Shown piece after piece: positions 31,731 through 41,591 of a stretch of DNA of 64,000 bases. The notes beneath the pieces were generated by a model that saw nothing but the letters and a program-made list of their open reading frames with translations, was not told where the DNA came from and ran no database searches. The stretch covers positions 744,001-808,000 of the forward strand of contig OZ345371.1 in NCBI GenBank assembly GCA_977006965.1, written 5' to 3'. The stretch's first letter is position 1; every line of letters begins with the position of its first letter. The stretch is from Phymatolithon calcareum (lineage: Eukaryota; Rhodophyta; Florideophyceae; Hapalidiales). The translations under genes were made by a program, and so were the position numbers.

Positions 31731-31846
31731 ATCCAATAATATCCATTTTCTCGGTTGGACGTCATCTATCGTGATGACAAAGAACATATACAGTATGCCC
31801 GATTCTCATGATATCATGAGAATCTGGAAAATGGATATTATTGGAT
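31731..31846. repeat. Nested inverted repeats (cruciform-like)
   Basis: ATCCAATAATATCCATTTTC (31731-31750) is the perfect reverse complement of 31827-31846 (20 bp). Inside lie GTCATC...GATGAC (31761-31777) and a perfect 24-bp palindrome at 31801-31824 with half-site GATTCTCATGAT. No coding frame uses it. It could be a folded RNA, a miniature transposon or a fold-back duplication. Confidence 0.8.
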
Positions 31847-32163
31847 TATTGTGCGGTATGATAAGTCGATCATAATTCTTCTGCGCCGACCGCCGACAAC
31901 CAAGCTCTGTTGTCCACGGTGTATCATAAGTTTCACCTCATATGATATGTACAGTATTCCTATCCGCTGAAATACGTAGTACCGCCAGCAAGGCATCAAA
32001 GAAAACAATCTGAAATTGGGTTAGTCTAAAATACTACTCCATGAATTCAACCGCGGCGGGAAGCTAACCTGTCCAACCCTTCCCTTAACCATTTCGCCAC
32101 AATCAACCCCTCCCCTCCATCCTAGTCGCCACACTGCGGGCCGCCGTGCTACCGCCGGCCTCA

Positions 32164-34095
32164 ATGGCGTCCTCCGACAGCACGCGTCGTCTAGAGGCAA
32201 TCTTCAAGACCGCCGTCCGCTCCGCCGACGCCCGAGCCTGGCTCTTCCACTTTGACACCGTGGACCCATCATCCGCGCTTCATTCCTCCTCCGTCGGCCC
32301 AGCCCTTCTCCAAATGAACTTTCACTCCTTCCAGCGTATCGAGCCCTATCACAACGTGCCCGCCATGCGCGACGTTCTAGTCGTCGTGAAGGACGGTGCA
32401 ATCCCCCTGATAGCCCCGTTTGGCATCTTCGGCGATCCGCTCGGCCCTACGCTAGCACTTCTGGGCAACGAGCCTGCATTCGCGTCCCTCGACCGCAGCG
32501 TGGCGCGCGCAGTGCTCATCCCCGATCCGGACCCCTCCGTGCGCGGCTCCGTGTACGTGAATTTCACCTGGAAGGCGTCCGGCGTGCTGTGCATATCCAC
32601 GAAATCCATCTGTCATGCCTCGCGTCCACGTGAAGCGCCCACGATTTCCGAAATGCTGTGCCGCTTTCTAGGGGTGAAGGATGCGATGACTTTGCGCGTC
32701 GCGGCTTGCACGGCGCTGCAGATGAAACTACCGACTGAGGCTTTTGTGTCTGCTACGTTGCCGCTGCTCACACCGCCAATGGGGAAGTATTGGGAGATGC
32801 TGGCGTTTGACTCGAGGGCTCAGTCGCCGTGCTTGTTTTGCTTTGCGAGGGCGATTGCACCGTGCGAATGTCCGACGCCGCTGAGTCGCCGTGCACGAAG
32901 GGAGCGGACGGTGGTGAATGGAGGGGCGCAAGTAAGACCGATGTGCTTTTCGGACATTGTTGCGTCGGCTATGCGGAACGATTCTTCGGGGCTTATTCTT
33001 GCGACTTGGCGCACGATTCCGAGAAAACCGGCGCAAGGACCGCGAGGGGCTGCGACTGTGATTGGGGCTACTGTTGCGCCGTATGATGTTGTGTTTGGAC
33101 ATGGTGTGGTGGTGAGTGATGTTGTTCAGAATGTTGTTGGTCGTACTGAACGCCCGGCCAAGCTCATGGTTGCCGCGCCGGATGCAGCGAAGGTTGCAGC
33201 GAAGGAAGGGCAGCGACGGGGTGAGGAGGATGTGGATGGACATGTTCTGGATGTTTCTATCATTTCGTCGCGGAATGATAGTGCCGTCGGGGAACGTGGC
33301 GTAACGGCCGCTTCCTCGCTTGCTTCTTTGCAGGCGAATGGCGCAAAGATAACTGTGAAGCGAAGGCGGGTGGAGACTTCGAAGGAGGAATCTGCGGTGT
33401 CCATAGAGGGCAATGGGGGTGAACGTGCTGAAGGTCATGAATGTCCACATTGCAAAAGGTTCATTTCAGGAGATCTTGGAAAACTGACACATCATGTGTT
33501 GGACAGTCACGGGGAGCGTCGCCAGTTCCGATGCGCCATGCCCAAGTGTGGGCAGACGTTCTCTTCAAATCCGAATTTGAAGCGACATATGATTACCATA
33601 CACGAGGGTCGACCATTTGCATGTGAATTATGTCGAGCGACTTTCAAGGACAACACAGCTCTTGAGAAACATGTGGGAATTGCGCACGCGGAGAAGAAGA
33701 ACACACGCACTTGTCCACATTGCGGATGCTCTTTTGGACGGCGTGGTGTGCTTGTCAGACATATAAATCGACGGCATCCGAATGAGATGACCTCTGATGG
33801 CGCGAGTGCCGAGGGCGCGTTCCAGTGCTTTGCGATTGGGTGTGCGGCACGCTATCAGAAATGGATCGAGCTTGAACGACATGTCGAGACGAGCCACGAT
33901 GGACGCCCTTTTCAATGCGGGGAATGCAACGAGTCCTTCAGGGCGGAATACGGTCTCTCCGTGCATATCAGAGAGAAGCATTGTGCAGGGGGAAGGAGTC
34001 ATGCGCGTGCTGTGGCATCCAGCACGAACGACGTCCCGGGGAATGTCGTCGTTGATGTCACTCCACCGAATGCCATACATGAAGCAGGGCTATAG
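32164..34095 (+). CDS. Six-finger C2H2 zinc-finger protein (643 aa)
   Basis: Probable nuclear DNA-binding protein. The N-terminal 270 residues (from MASSDSTRRLEAIFKTA) are not a domain I recognise; they contain hydrophobic stretches (VLVVVKDGAIPLIAPFG) and a CLFC...CEC cluster near residues 222-238. A low-complexity region follows. Residues about 427-607 hold six fingers: CPHCKRF, a C-X4-C finger (CAMPKCGQTF), CELCRATF, CPHCGCSF, a second C-X4-C type (CFAIGCAARY) and CGECNESF, each with the H-X3/4-H end. Start: 32164 is the first ATG in the frame. No introns. It is unrelated in its N-terminus to the short C2H2 gene at 17819-18379. Confidence 0.9.
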   Translation: MASSDSTRRLEAIFKTAVRSADARAWLFHFDTVDPSSALHSSSVGPALLQMNFHSFQRIEPYHNVPAMRDVLVVVKDGAIPLIAPFGIFGDPLGPTLALLGNEPAFASLDRSVARAVLIPDPDPSVRGSVYVNFTWKASGVLCISTKSICHASRPREAPTISEMLCRFLGVKDAMTLRVAACTALQMKLPTEAFVSATLPLLTPPMGKYWEMLAFDSRAQSPCLFCFARAIAPCECPTPLSRRARRERTVVNGGAQVRPMCFSDIVASAMRNDSSGLILATWRTIPRKPAQGPRGAATVIGATVAPYDVVFGHGVVVSDVVQNVVGRTERPAKLMVAAPDAAKVAAKEGQRRGEEDVDGHVLDVSIISSRNDSAVGERGVTAASSLASLQANGAKITVKRRRVETSKEESAVSIEGNGGERAEGHECPHCKRFISGDLGKLTHHVLDSHGERRQFRCAMPKCGQTFSSNPNLKRHMITIHEGRPFACELCRATFKDNTALEKHVGIAHAEKKNTRTCPHCGCSFGRRGVLVRHINRRHPNEMTSDGASAEGAFQCFAIGCAARYQKWIELERHVETSHDGRPFQCGECNESFRAEYGLSVHIREKHCAGGRSHARAVASSTNDVPGNVVVDVTPPNAIHEAGL

Positions 34096-35080
34096 CTATA
34101 CCACAAGGGTGCATGCGCTGGGCGGAAGAATTCCTCGGTGTCACTGTGGCACTTACGGTGCCTTACTGAATTTTGCCGACGAGTGGGACGCGTGTTAATA
34201 GTCGTTGCCATTGTCATCGAGATCTGAAAACTGGGTTTGTTTGGAGGTATGCAAGTCGCACCCAGTCATTTCCACCAAACTCATCTTACAGAACCTTGTC
34301 TTGACACAGGAAAAGAGGAAAGGGTACTTGAAAAGGCGGCGCCAATCGCTGTCGCGAGGTCGTGTGCGATTACATTCAAGGCAGCCCTAAGCTCGCCTTC
34401 CTCGCCTTACTTGTGTCGTTCTCAAGCGCTTTTCCGGCCTTATCCACGAGGAGACGCGCAATGTTCTCGAGATGTGAATGACGAATGTCGTCCCAGATGC
34501 GGTGACTTCCACGGAAAATGCACGTAGGAACACTGTCGTGTCCCTTAACATCGTGTACGCTGCCATGCAGCAGGGTGGAACGCTCTAAGGTTTTGGAACC
34601 TAATCGTTGTTTCAGGGTTTGTTTTTTGTCAAAATTTTCTCGGTTGGCCCGTAGCGTTCCGCGACTTAACGACGGTAGATGCTGTAGGGGATTGTAAATA
34701 ATGGTCAGTATTCAATTCCATAATTCTTTTTGGAATTCTATCCGCCATCCTACTGCTGAGGTGAAGGTGGAAATACAGTATGCTTAATGAGGAAGTGAAC
34801 GGAAGTGATCCTTCTACAGTGCTCACAAGCAACGTGATTCCGTTTCCTCACTAGGTCCTATATCACGGAGTACTGTGAAAGTCTTCGCGAATGGTCTTCC
34901 TGGGGTGACTGCACAATATACAGTATTGAGATCCGATCAAAGCTGGAAGCAGAAGACGTCGCTAAACATATTACGACAACTTTCAGTAAGACGGCAGTAC
35001 GGCTCCATTTAATTGCCAGTATCAACAATGTGTTAGCAATCACGGCGTAAAACTTTCACGCCGTGAAAGTCCGGTAGATC
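34096..35080. other. Intergenic, no gene seen
   Basis: Small frames overlapping the zinc-finger 3' end only. Near 35050 an inverted repeat ACTTTCAC/GTGAAAGT lies at the edge of the H3 fragment. Confidence 0.5.
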
Positions 35081-35095
35081 ATACACACGCTCGCC

Positions 35096-35230
35096 GCGGA
35101 TACGGCGAGCGCGTTGGATGAGCTTCGGCATGATAATAACGGGCCAGGCATGAACTGCGCACAGATTGGGGCACTCAAACTGAGCATCAGGAAACACTTC
35201 CGAGGCCGCCTGCACACTATCATGTAACAA
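35096..35230 (-). pseudogene. Second histone H3 C-terminal fragment
   Basis: Minus-strand translation has [34 protein letters not shown] and [10 protein letters not shown], which lines up with the H3 alpha2-alpha3 region without a frameshift. It is strongly diverged (for example MPKLIQR for MPKDIQL) and runs past the usual H3 end into unrelated residues before a stop at 35033. The N-terminal half is missing. It lies on the H2B side of the second histone pair, as the first fragment does. Confidence 0.75.
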
Positions 35231-35289
35231 AATAACTGCTCTTCCACACCAGACTCAAGACTCTCTCTCGAGTTTTGACTCTCCTTCGA

Positions 35290-36560
35290 ATGAATTCTAT
35301 TAGTAGTAAGCCTTATGCCACGACAGTGCTCAACATCTTGATGGGCACCCTGGCAGCAAAAATAACGACTATGATATTCAACGATGCTAATATGAGTCTT
35401 GGTTTGAACCTGCTCGCTGACGACGTCATAGAAGAAGAAGAATTGTGAGTTTTTTGTTTAAAAGCTGCCAACGCATTTGCAGACTGACGACGTCATACGA
35501 ATGGCAAGGAATGAAGATGAGCTCCGGGAAATGCTCAATGAATGCTCTGAATGGGCGCGGGTCTATCGAAAAACTTGGTAGATCGGTAAATGCTCAGTCT
35601 TATTCCTGAGTCCAACCATTCTACTGGCGAACGAGGAAATTCAAATAAGACGCACAGGAGTATATCTCGGTGCGACACTTGACGGTAGCGAAATTCGTGA
35701 CGACAGGCTTCTGGAGCGATTCAAAAGCGCAAGCCTATAAGTGCATCTCATGAGCACCCTAAGCATGACAAGAAGAGGATACCGCACCGAGAAAAGCAAC
35801 AGGCTTTTAGAGGCATTTATCAGGCCAGGGCATGAGTGCGTTGCATATATAACGCCCGATACAATCCGCATGTTGAAAGCATCAGTGGAAATCCAAATGG
35901 ATATCACAACAATACTTTTCGGAAAGTGAGCAGCGCGGCACTGGAGAAGAGAAATGAAGCTTTGTCAATGAGAGTGAGCCATAGGAGTTTCGTTGACAGC
36001 ACCTGCTGTTGAATTTAAGACGAAGATTTCGAAAAGCAGTGGAAGAGGCAAAAGACGCTAGGGCAGAGCAAGAACTCGGAAACGCTTGCCTGCAATCGAG
36101 AATCCAGAACGAGACCTAACTTTCAATATTGATCCGACCTCCGACGAGTCTGGGAGCAGCAAGAAGAACGAAGGACCAGAAAAACAACGTTTTCCAAGGA
36201 GGCTCTACCACCCCAAGCAAAGAGGATGAAAGAAAGCAGACACAGGATTCTTTGCGCAAGATGGTTTGTAGGTCACTTCCCAGGCAACCCACCGCAATTG
36301 ATTGAAGAAATGGGCTGTCAAGGATCATTGGCAGGTGGAGCACTGAACAGTATCCTGAGGAAGCCTACGCGGATCCCTACAGCAGAGAATGATGTTGCTC
36401 AGGCCATTCACGTGATAATATGCTGTTCTGGTTAAGGCAAATGAAGAACTTCGAGGAGGCCAATAGAATACATGCTTCGCAAGTTTCCGACTTTCCTCAA
36501 GTTGGGACACATGGTACCTTCTCCATAAATTCGCTTAATTACTTATGCCACGACACGAGG
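35290..36560 (+). pseudogene. LINE remnant with RT motif LLADDV (plus strand)
   Basis: Plus-strand pieces read NILMGTLAAKI...LGLNLLADDVI (catalytic ADD at about 35411-35430), GVYLGATLDGSEIRDDRLLERF (35660), a YRTEKSNRLLEAFIRPGHEC segment (35780) and, near 36240, a C-terminal RILCARWFVGHFPGNPP...MGCQG region. Stops and frameshifts separate them. A 53-bp second LINE end is inserted right after the ADD motif (35431-35483). Confidence 0.75.
35431..35483 (-). mobile_element. 53-bp LINE 3' end with 14-bp target duplication
   Basis: CTGACGACGTCATA flanks it on both sides (35417-35430 and 35484-35497). On the minus strand the insert runs TCTGCAAATGCGTTGG, GCAGCTTTTAAACAAAAAAC and ends in (TTC)n, the same as the tail split by Gypsy-1 at 93/8832. 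It splits an older LINE reading frame. Confidence 0.88.
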
Positions 36561-37320
36561 ATACAACGCTCGCATATGCTAGGACTTTAGGTCACAACAC
36601 AGTCTGCGTAGGCAGCCCCGTGCTGGAAAGTTTCAATCCATAGAAGACTAAGAAGCAGGATGTATACCAATTCCAATTGTTCAACAGCAGGCAGAAGAAA
36701 GCCTGACCACGATTGCCTTCTTCGCTAAACATGGCGGTAGAGCCCAGAAATCGAAAATCCGATTTGACGTTTTACACATAGTCTCGCGCGAGGCGCGGAA
36801 ACAAATGCCTGCTGAAGAGCTATCGAGTAGATTTCTGGAACTTGCGAACCTCTTTTGCTTTTGAATGATAGTTTAACTCCCGGCATAGACAATAACAGAG
36901 GAGCACGACAGTTTCGTGCCCAGCGAGCAAATCGCCCAGTTCAGCCAGACCAATCCGCCCATGAGTAAATGGACTGCGGCAACGTTTTGGGCTAACTGGA
37001 AGCTGAGCGGATATGGTTTTCTGCAGACATTGTGGCCGTCCACGTGGACTCGCGAAACGTGGAACCACCGCTGTTGCTTCTGGTGCAATCGCCTAATGAG
37101 ACAGAGAAGAAGCGTGCTTACAATTAGCTAACAGGATTAACGCCCTGCCGTAGTCTAAGTAGAGGTAAAAATGGAAGCACTGCTTGCTAGCCCCAGAGGG
37201 GGATAAGCATTCATTATTATTATTTACTGCAGAACGGTGGGGAGCACTGAAGAAAAACCGTTTTTCCCGATCGACAAACGTCGTTGTTTGCCATTCCAGT
37301 AATTTACAAAAGGTATTAAG
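36561..37320. other. Intergenic with a dispersed repeat end
   Basis: 36916-37131 is an open frame with a Trp-rich C-terminus (WTAATFWANW...CCFWCN) of unknown origin. 37085-37225 resembles 23850-23950 and ends in an (ATT)n run at 37206-37222, so this is probably another retrotransposon 3' end. Confidence 0.45.
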
Positions 37321-37387
37321 AAAATCTTTGAAGGAGACTCTAGCAAATTTAACTTAGTGTACAGAGAAGGCGAGTAGGGTGATGATG

Positions 37388-37765
37388 TTATGCACTAGAG
37401 TACTTGGTGACAGCCTTGGTTCCCTCAGAAACAGCATGCTTGGCAAGCTCTCCCGGAAGAATGAGTCTGATGGCGGTCTGAATTTCGCGGGAAGTAAGAG
37501 TCTTGGTGCCACTGTATGTGCTGAGCTTGGCAGACTCGGAGGCAATACGCTCGAAGAGATCGTTGACGAAGGAGTTCATGATGCTCATGGCCTTGGAGGA
37601 GACGCCAGTGTCGGGGTGAACCTGCTTGAGAACCTTGTAGATGTAGATGGAGTAGGATTCATTCCTCTTCTTGCTGCGCTTCTTTTTGTCGGTGGAGGCG
37701 ACAGCGGGGACGCTCTTCTTGCCCTTGTCGGCCTTGGGGACGGACTTGTTTCCTTTCGGTGCCAT
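37388..37765 (-). CDS. H2B: Histone H2B, copy 2 (125 aa)
   Basis: Same length and architecture as the H2B at 22803: [18 protein letters not shown] tail, histone fold from [14 protein letters not shown]-terminal AVTKYSSA. Three residue differences from copy 1. Its 3' flank (37300-37387, minus) shares CGCCTTCTCTGTA and GTTAAATTTGCTAGA with copy 1. Divergent to H2A copy 2, 545 bp apart. Confidence 0.97.
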   Translation of the reverse strand: MAPKGNKSVPKADKGKKSVPAVASTDKKKRSKKRNESYSIYIYKVLKQVHPDTGVSSKAMSIMNSFVNDLFERIASESAKLSTYSGTKTLTSREIQTAIRLILPGELAKHAVSEGTKAVTKYSSA

Positions 37766-38310
37766 GGCTGAGGAATTGAGATAGTGCTGAGTGGATGCTA
37801 CAGATTGTGAGAGATGGGTGAGCGGATCCTCTGCAAGACGGGCACAATGGGGAATAAGTAGCTATATGGTGCAAGCGTCTGGTTGCGGTGGCTCAGATTT
37901 GCAAGTTTTGAAAAAAGGCGGCAGTTGAGGGTGAGCGGATTTGGCCAATAGAAAGTCATCATAATTACATCCTTCTCCTGGCGACGTCGCCGTACGTTTC
38001 AATTTGTTTAAATGTGGCGTCGGGGATCTGTTTTCTACCAATCAAATATCATGAGCTCAGTGTGCTTCGAGTTTGTGTGGTGCGTGTATGATACTCCCAT
38101 TCCCGGCAATCTGGGCGCCCCTTCTTGAATCACCATTGGCTAGTTCCACAGCCCCCACTTCGGCTTTCTGAAAACGGAAATAGTGGTAGGCTGAAGTGGG
38201 TGTCCTCATAAACCTAAGACCACGATCTTGAACCTGCCAAAGCCGATCATTCATTGCCCACTCAATTCCCAAGCCTTTGCCAGGACATCAAGTCGAACAA
38301 GCGATTCGCA
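37766..38310. promoter_or_regulatory. Bidirectional H2B/H2A promoter, copy 2
   Basis: Carries, in reverse orientation, the blocks of the first histone spacer: CCAAT at 37945-37949 with TAATTACATCCTTCTC beside it, CCAAT at 38038-38042 with AAATATCATGA, ATACTCCC near 38092, and GAATCACCATTGG (ATTGG at 38135-38139). The rest of the spacer is diverged, so these blocks are probably under selection. Confidence 0.75.
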
Positions 38311-38688
38311 ATGGCCCCCAAGTCAGAGAAGAAGTCCGCGCAGTCGCGTTCCTCCAAGGCCGGCCTGCAGTTCCCTGTCGGGCGTATTCATCGATTCCTC
38401 CGCAAGGGAGGGTACGCCGATCGCGTCGGAGCCGGTGCCCCTGTGTACCTTGCCGCCGTCATGGAGTACTTGACCGCCGAAGTGCTCGAGCTTGCCGGCA
38501 ACGCGGCTCGGGACAATAAGAAGACTCGTATCATCCCGCGTCACATTCAATTGGCGGTGAGGAACGACGAAGAGCTGAACAAGCTTCTGGGTGGTGTGAC
38601 GATTGCGTCTGGAGGTGTTCTTCCTAACATTCACCAGGTTCTGATGCCGCGCAAGAAGTCCAAGGGTGATGCCTCCCAGGAAGTGTGA
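38311..38688 (+). CDS. H2A: Histone H2A, copy 2 (125 aa), H2A.X-like C-terminus
   Basis: Nearly identical to the H2A at 21914. It has K7 instead of N7, the standard ELAGNAARD, and KSKGD near the end, and keeps the terminal SQEV motif. Start: the ATG at [15 protein letters not shown] at 38719-38724 and no histone stem-loop, so the mRNA is probably polyadenylated. Confidence 0.97.
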   Translation: MAPKSEKKSAQSRSSKAGLQFPVGRIHRFLRKGGYADRVGAGAPVYLAAVMEYLTAEVLELAGNAARDNKKTRIIPRHIQLAVRNDEELNKLLGGVTIASGGVLPNIHQVLMPRKKSKGDASQEV

Positions 38689-38729
38689 GTTGTTCGCATT
38701 GTTCCAGATGTATTGTACAATAAAACTAA

Positions 38730-39098
38730 GTTATCGAACCCGGACTATTTTCGATGTTGATGCAGCTGCGATAGCACGGATCGGAAAGCGTGTATGTTTA
38801 AATGTCGGAAAATCGGAGAACCAGGCATATGTAAAAGGCTAAAGGTACATTACGCTGCAGCGGCGTTCGCCGTTGTTGCTTGTTGCAGTGACCACAGTTT
38901 CATGAATGGTGACAGCGTGCTCTTGCATAGCAATCTGTAACATGAATATAATGGAGCCAGCTTGACTCGCAGGAGCGCAGGTTGACACATTTCCGACCGT
39001 GCATCAGGTGCCCCAAAAAGAAGCAGCTCGTCGCCCGGGATTGTATAAACTCAAAGGCGACAGGATGGAGAGCCGTTGATGGTCTCTACACATGAATT
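38730..39098. other. Intergenic, no gene seen
   Basis: Lies between convergent H2A copy 2 and the FkbM paralogue. No supported feature apart from the H2A poly(A) signal at its left edge. Confidence 0.5.
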
Positions 39099-39954
39099 TT
39101 AGTTCGCGCGGATGAATGAAATCTCCTGTTCGACAAAGACGACAAGAATGAAACAGTTCAGTCAGTTCTCATGTTGCGCAAGACGCGCGACACTAAAAGA
39201 CTCCCCAAGCCCTGCTTACCAATTTCGCGCGATGGAAAACCTCAAACCCAAGTTGCCGCATTTCGCGAATCGCCTGCGGGACAAGAGATGCCCGCTTTCG
39301 GTGTCCAAAGTACCGCTCATGAAATTCAATAAGGATCTGGTCCGCTGGAACGCGATAATTGCTGCGAACCCATTCTTTTATGACGTCGAACTCGGCGCCT
39401 TCAATATCGATCTTGAGTATGGCGAGATGGTCATGCCCCAGCATTTTCATCATGGATTCCACGGTACGAACTTCAATAGAATTGACAGTGCCCTTTTGCG
39501 CCGGCGCTTCATACCCCATAATCGTGTAACTGTCCTGATTTCCTTTCGGAAGTTTCACAGTTACAGCCCCGTCGCGCGCGCCGAGTCCATAGCGATGGAA
39601 AGTGAAACCCGCCGGCGGTGCCTTCTTCTGGAAGAAATCAATGGCGGTGGGAGTCGGATCCCACCCATGATGCTCCGTGCCGAACTTTCGAATCATTGCC
39701 TTGTCCCATTCGATATTTCGTCCCACACCAACGGTGTACACGAGCGCCCCACGCAATGATGTCGGTGGAACACATAACGTCCAGCCGCCGTACGAATCAC
39801 CTAGGAAACGCTTCTCGGAGCAAACGAACTTTTGCGGCTTCGACGGCTGGTGGGGGCGGTGCAGAAGGAAGCCGAGAAGTACGAGGAAGATCAGTGCCAC
39901 CGCCCAGAGCGGTCGCCGACGATGGATTGCATAGGCAAATCGCCCCTTCCCCAT
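39099..39954 (-). CDS. FkbM/METTL24-like methyltransferase, copy 2 (253 aa, 2 exons)
   Basis: Exons 39954-39220 and 39125-39099; the intron of 94 bp runs GTAAGC...GAACAG, phase 0, at exactly the position of the intron in the paralogue at 24667. Exon 2 codes EISFIRAN. The N-terminus MGKGRFAYAIHRRRP is basic, followed by a hydrophobic anchor (about residues 17-32). The domain is nearly identical to the paralogue from RFLGDSYGGWT to EFHERYF, with VYTVGVGRNIEWDKAM and the intact FkbM motif DIEGAEFDV. A Golgi methyltransferase acting on a glycan is the likely role (inference). Without the intron the frame runs past the donor and ends in RAWGVF, which does not fit the family. Confidence 0.9.
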
Positions 39955-40900
39955 AGCTGAAGGTGACGAGAGAATAAAGATGTTCTGAGGAGTTACAGAA
40001 CAGGTGAGCGGCCCCGTCTAGACTTGACTGCCGGGACTGTGGATGAGGATGTTGCCCAAGGCCTACTCTCGTTGTACAGGTGGAACCCAGTTGGCTGATA
40101 ATGTAGTACAGTACTGTAGTATTGTAGTAATTTTCTTGCAGTATATTATTGGCCCCGATATGAACGAGGATGAGATGGCTTCCAGGTGGATTTAGTGGAT
40201 TGAAAAGTTGCCTCCATAACAAGCCTACGTGGGCATAAATTGAAATTAAGTTCCTGAACCACGTGTTGTGTTGCTCTATGGTGTACAGTACTGTACTGTA
40301 CATTCCGCGACTGTAATCCACGAAAGTGCATGCCCTGATTCATCCTGTGATTTCAGAGACATTACAGTACTGTACCTGATTCTACGACGGCTACGACGGG
40401 GCTCGAATTGCGGCACAAAAAATGTTTTCGCGCAGTCAAGTCTTAAAAGACGCCCCGAAACAGGATGCGTTGCATTCGATGCGGTGATGTAACGCCGACG
40501 CTCAGCAAGTCCACTTGTGTGAGAGGGGCCGGTAGCATCCCAAGCAATCAGCACTCTGGTTGGTCACCTTGATGCCTAAGTTTGGATCGTTCAGACCCAC
40601 AAATAAGCACTCGATCTACAAGCACTTTATTTGACCTCTCGTCTTCCTCTGGCTTCAAGCAGTTTCTCTTGAATAGCCACACATTATAGGTGGATATCAT
40701 CTATGGCATGATTTTCCATAGCAGGGGATGATACAGAGCAGCGCATCCCTGGCTGATAACCTGAAAGAGAGTGGCAGAATCTTTTCTTTTTTTACTTTCA
40801 CAGAACAGGAGCCTACTCAAGGTTAAAGTGTGAAGCTGCTCTCCAGCAGTTTGTAATTGGTGAAGTACCTGGCGCGTCGAAGGCGATCCCCAGAGTATCG
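39955..40900. other. Intergenic with TACAGTACTGTA words
   Basis: GTACAGTACTGTA-type palindromes occur at 40107, 40287 and 40367. No frame with a recognisable domain. Confidence 0.45.
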
Positions 40901-40907
40901 GAAGGCC

Positions 40908-41156
40908 ATGGATTACAACCTGGATTGTACGAAAATCTTTCACTCTCTTTGTGGCCCACGTGAGACGGTGCGACCAGTATGCTGCATTCTTAAAATGGAC
41001 GAGCGCCGCCTGGTCCGCCAGGTGCTGTTACAATACGTTAGACCAACTAAAGAATCACTATTTGGTGACGTACCTGGACGAGACGTGAAAACCGCATTCA
41101 AACTGGCTTACGATAGGATAGAATGGAAGAAACTTAGACCCTCGAATCGCTGCTAG
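40908..41156 (+). CDS. Small hypothetical ORF with LKMDERR motif, copy 1
   Basis: 82 codons from the ATG at 40908. I do not recognise the protein. It contains ILKMDERRLVRQVLLQYVRP, closely paralleled 470 bp downstream by VLKMDERREVYQGLVQCIRP in another small ORF. Similarity at protein level with many base changes suggests the sequence was once, or still is, translated. It may be an exon of a larger gene or part of a decayed transposon ORF. Confidence 0.35.
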   Translation: MDYNLDCTKIFHSLCGPRETVRPVCCILKMDERRLVRQVLLQYVRPTKESLFGDVPGRDVKTAFKLAYDRIEWKKLRPSNRC

Positions 41157-41357
41157 CTCCATTTGGGGAAGAGGCAAAATGAATGAACGAATGCTGCAGT
41201 CCGTCATGGCCTGACCTCATCGGGAAGAATGATGATGCCCACGGGCCTAATACGCGTTTCTGTCGAATGTTTTAACGTCGAGCCACGAGAAGCACTAAAA
41301 CTGCCGACTCTGGGACCATGATAGAACAAGTGCGTAAGAAACTCAATACGTGCTAAG

Positions 41358-41591
41358 ATGCTATCGAGCATGTCGGAACTACCAACCGCCGACGAGGTCA
41401 AAATATCTACTATCGACGTGGTAATGCGCGCCAGTGACGATGAAAACTGGTTTTTACACGTTCTTAAAATGGACGAACGTCGCGAGGTCTACCAGGGGCT
41501 GGTGCAATGCATTAGGCCACTAGCAAATGACCTCATGAAGTTCTGTTCTAAGAACATGCAATATCATTTATTTTCAATCTGTCGGGTATAA
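41358..41591 (+). CDS. Small hypothetical ORF with LKMDERR motif, copy 2
   Basis: 77 codons beginning MLSSMSELPTADEVK. The middle matches the preceding small ORF (LKMDERR, QCIRP). No other domain is seen. Low confidence as a gene, but the pair is not explained by chance. Confidence 0.35.
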   Translation: MLSSMSELPTADEVKISTIDVVMRASDDENWFLHVLKMDERREVYQGLVQCIRPLANDLMKFCSKNMQYHLFSICRV

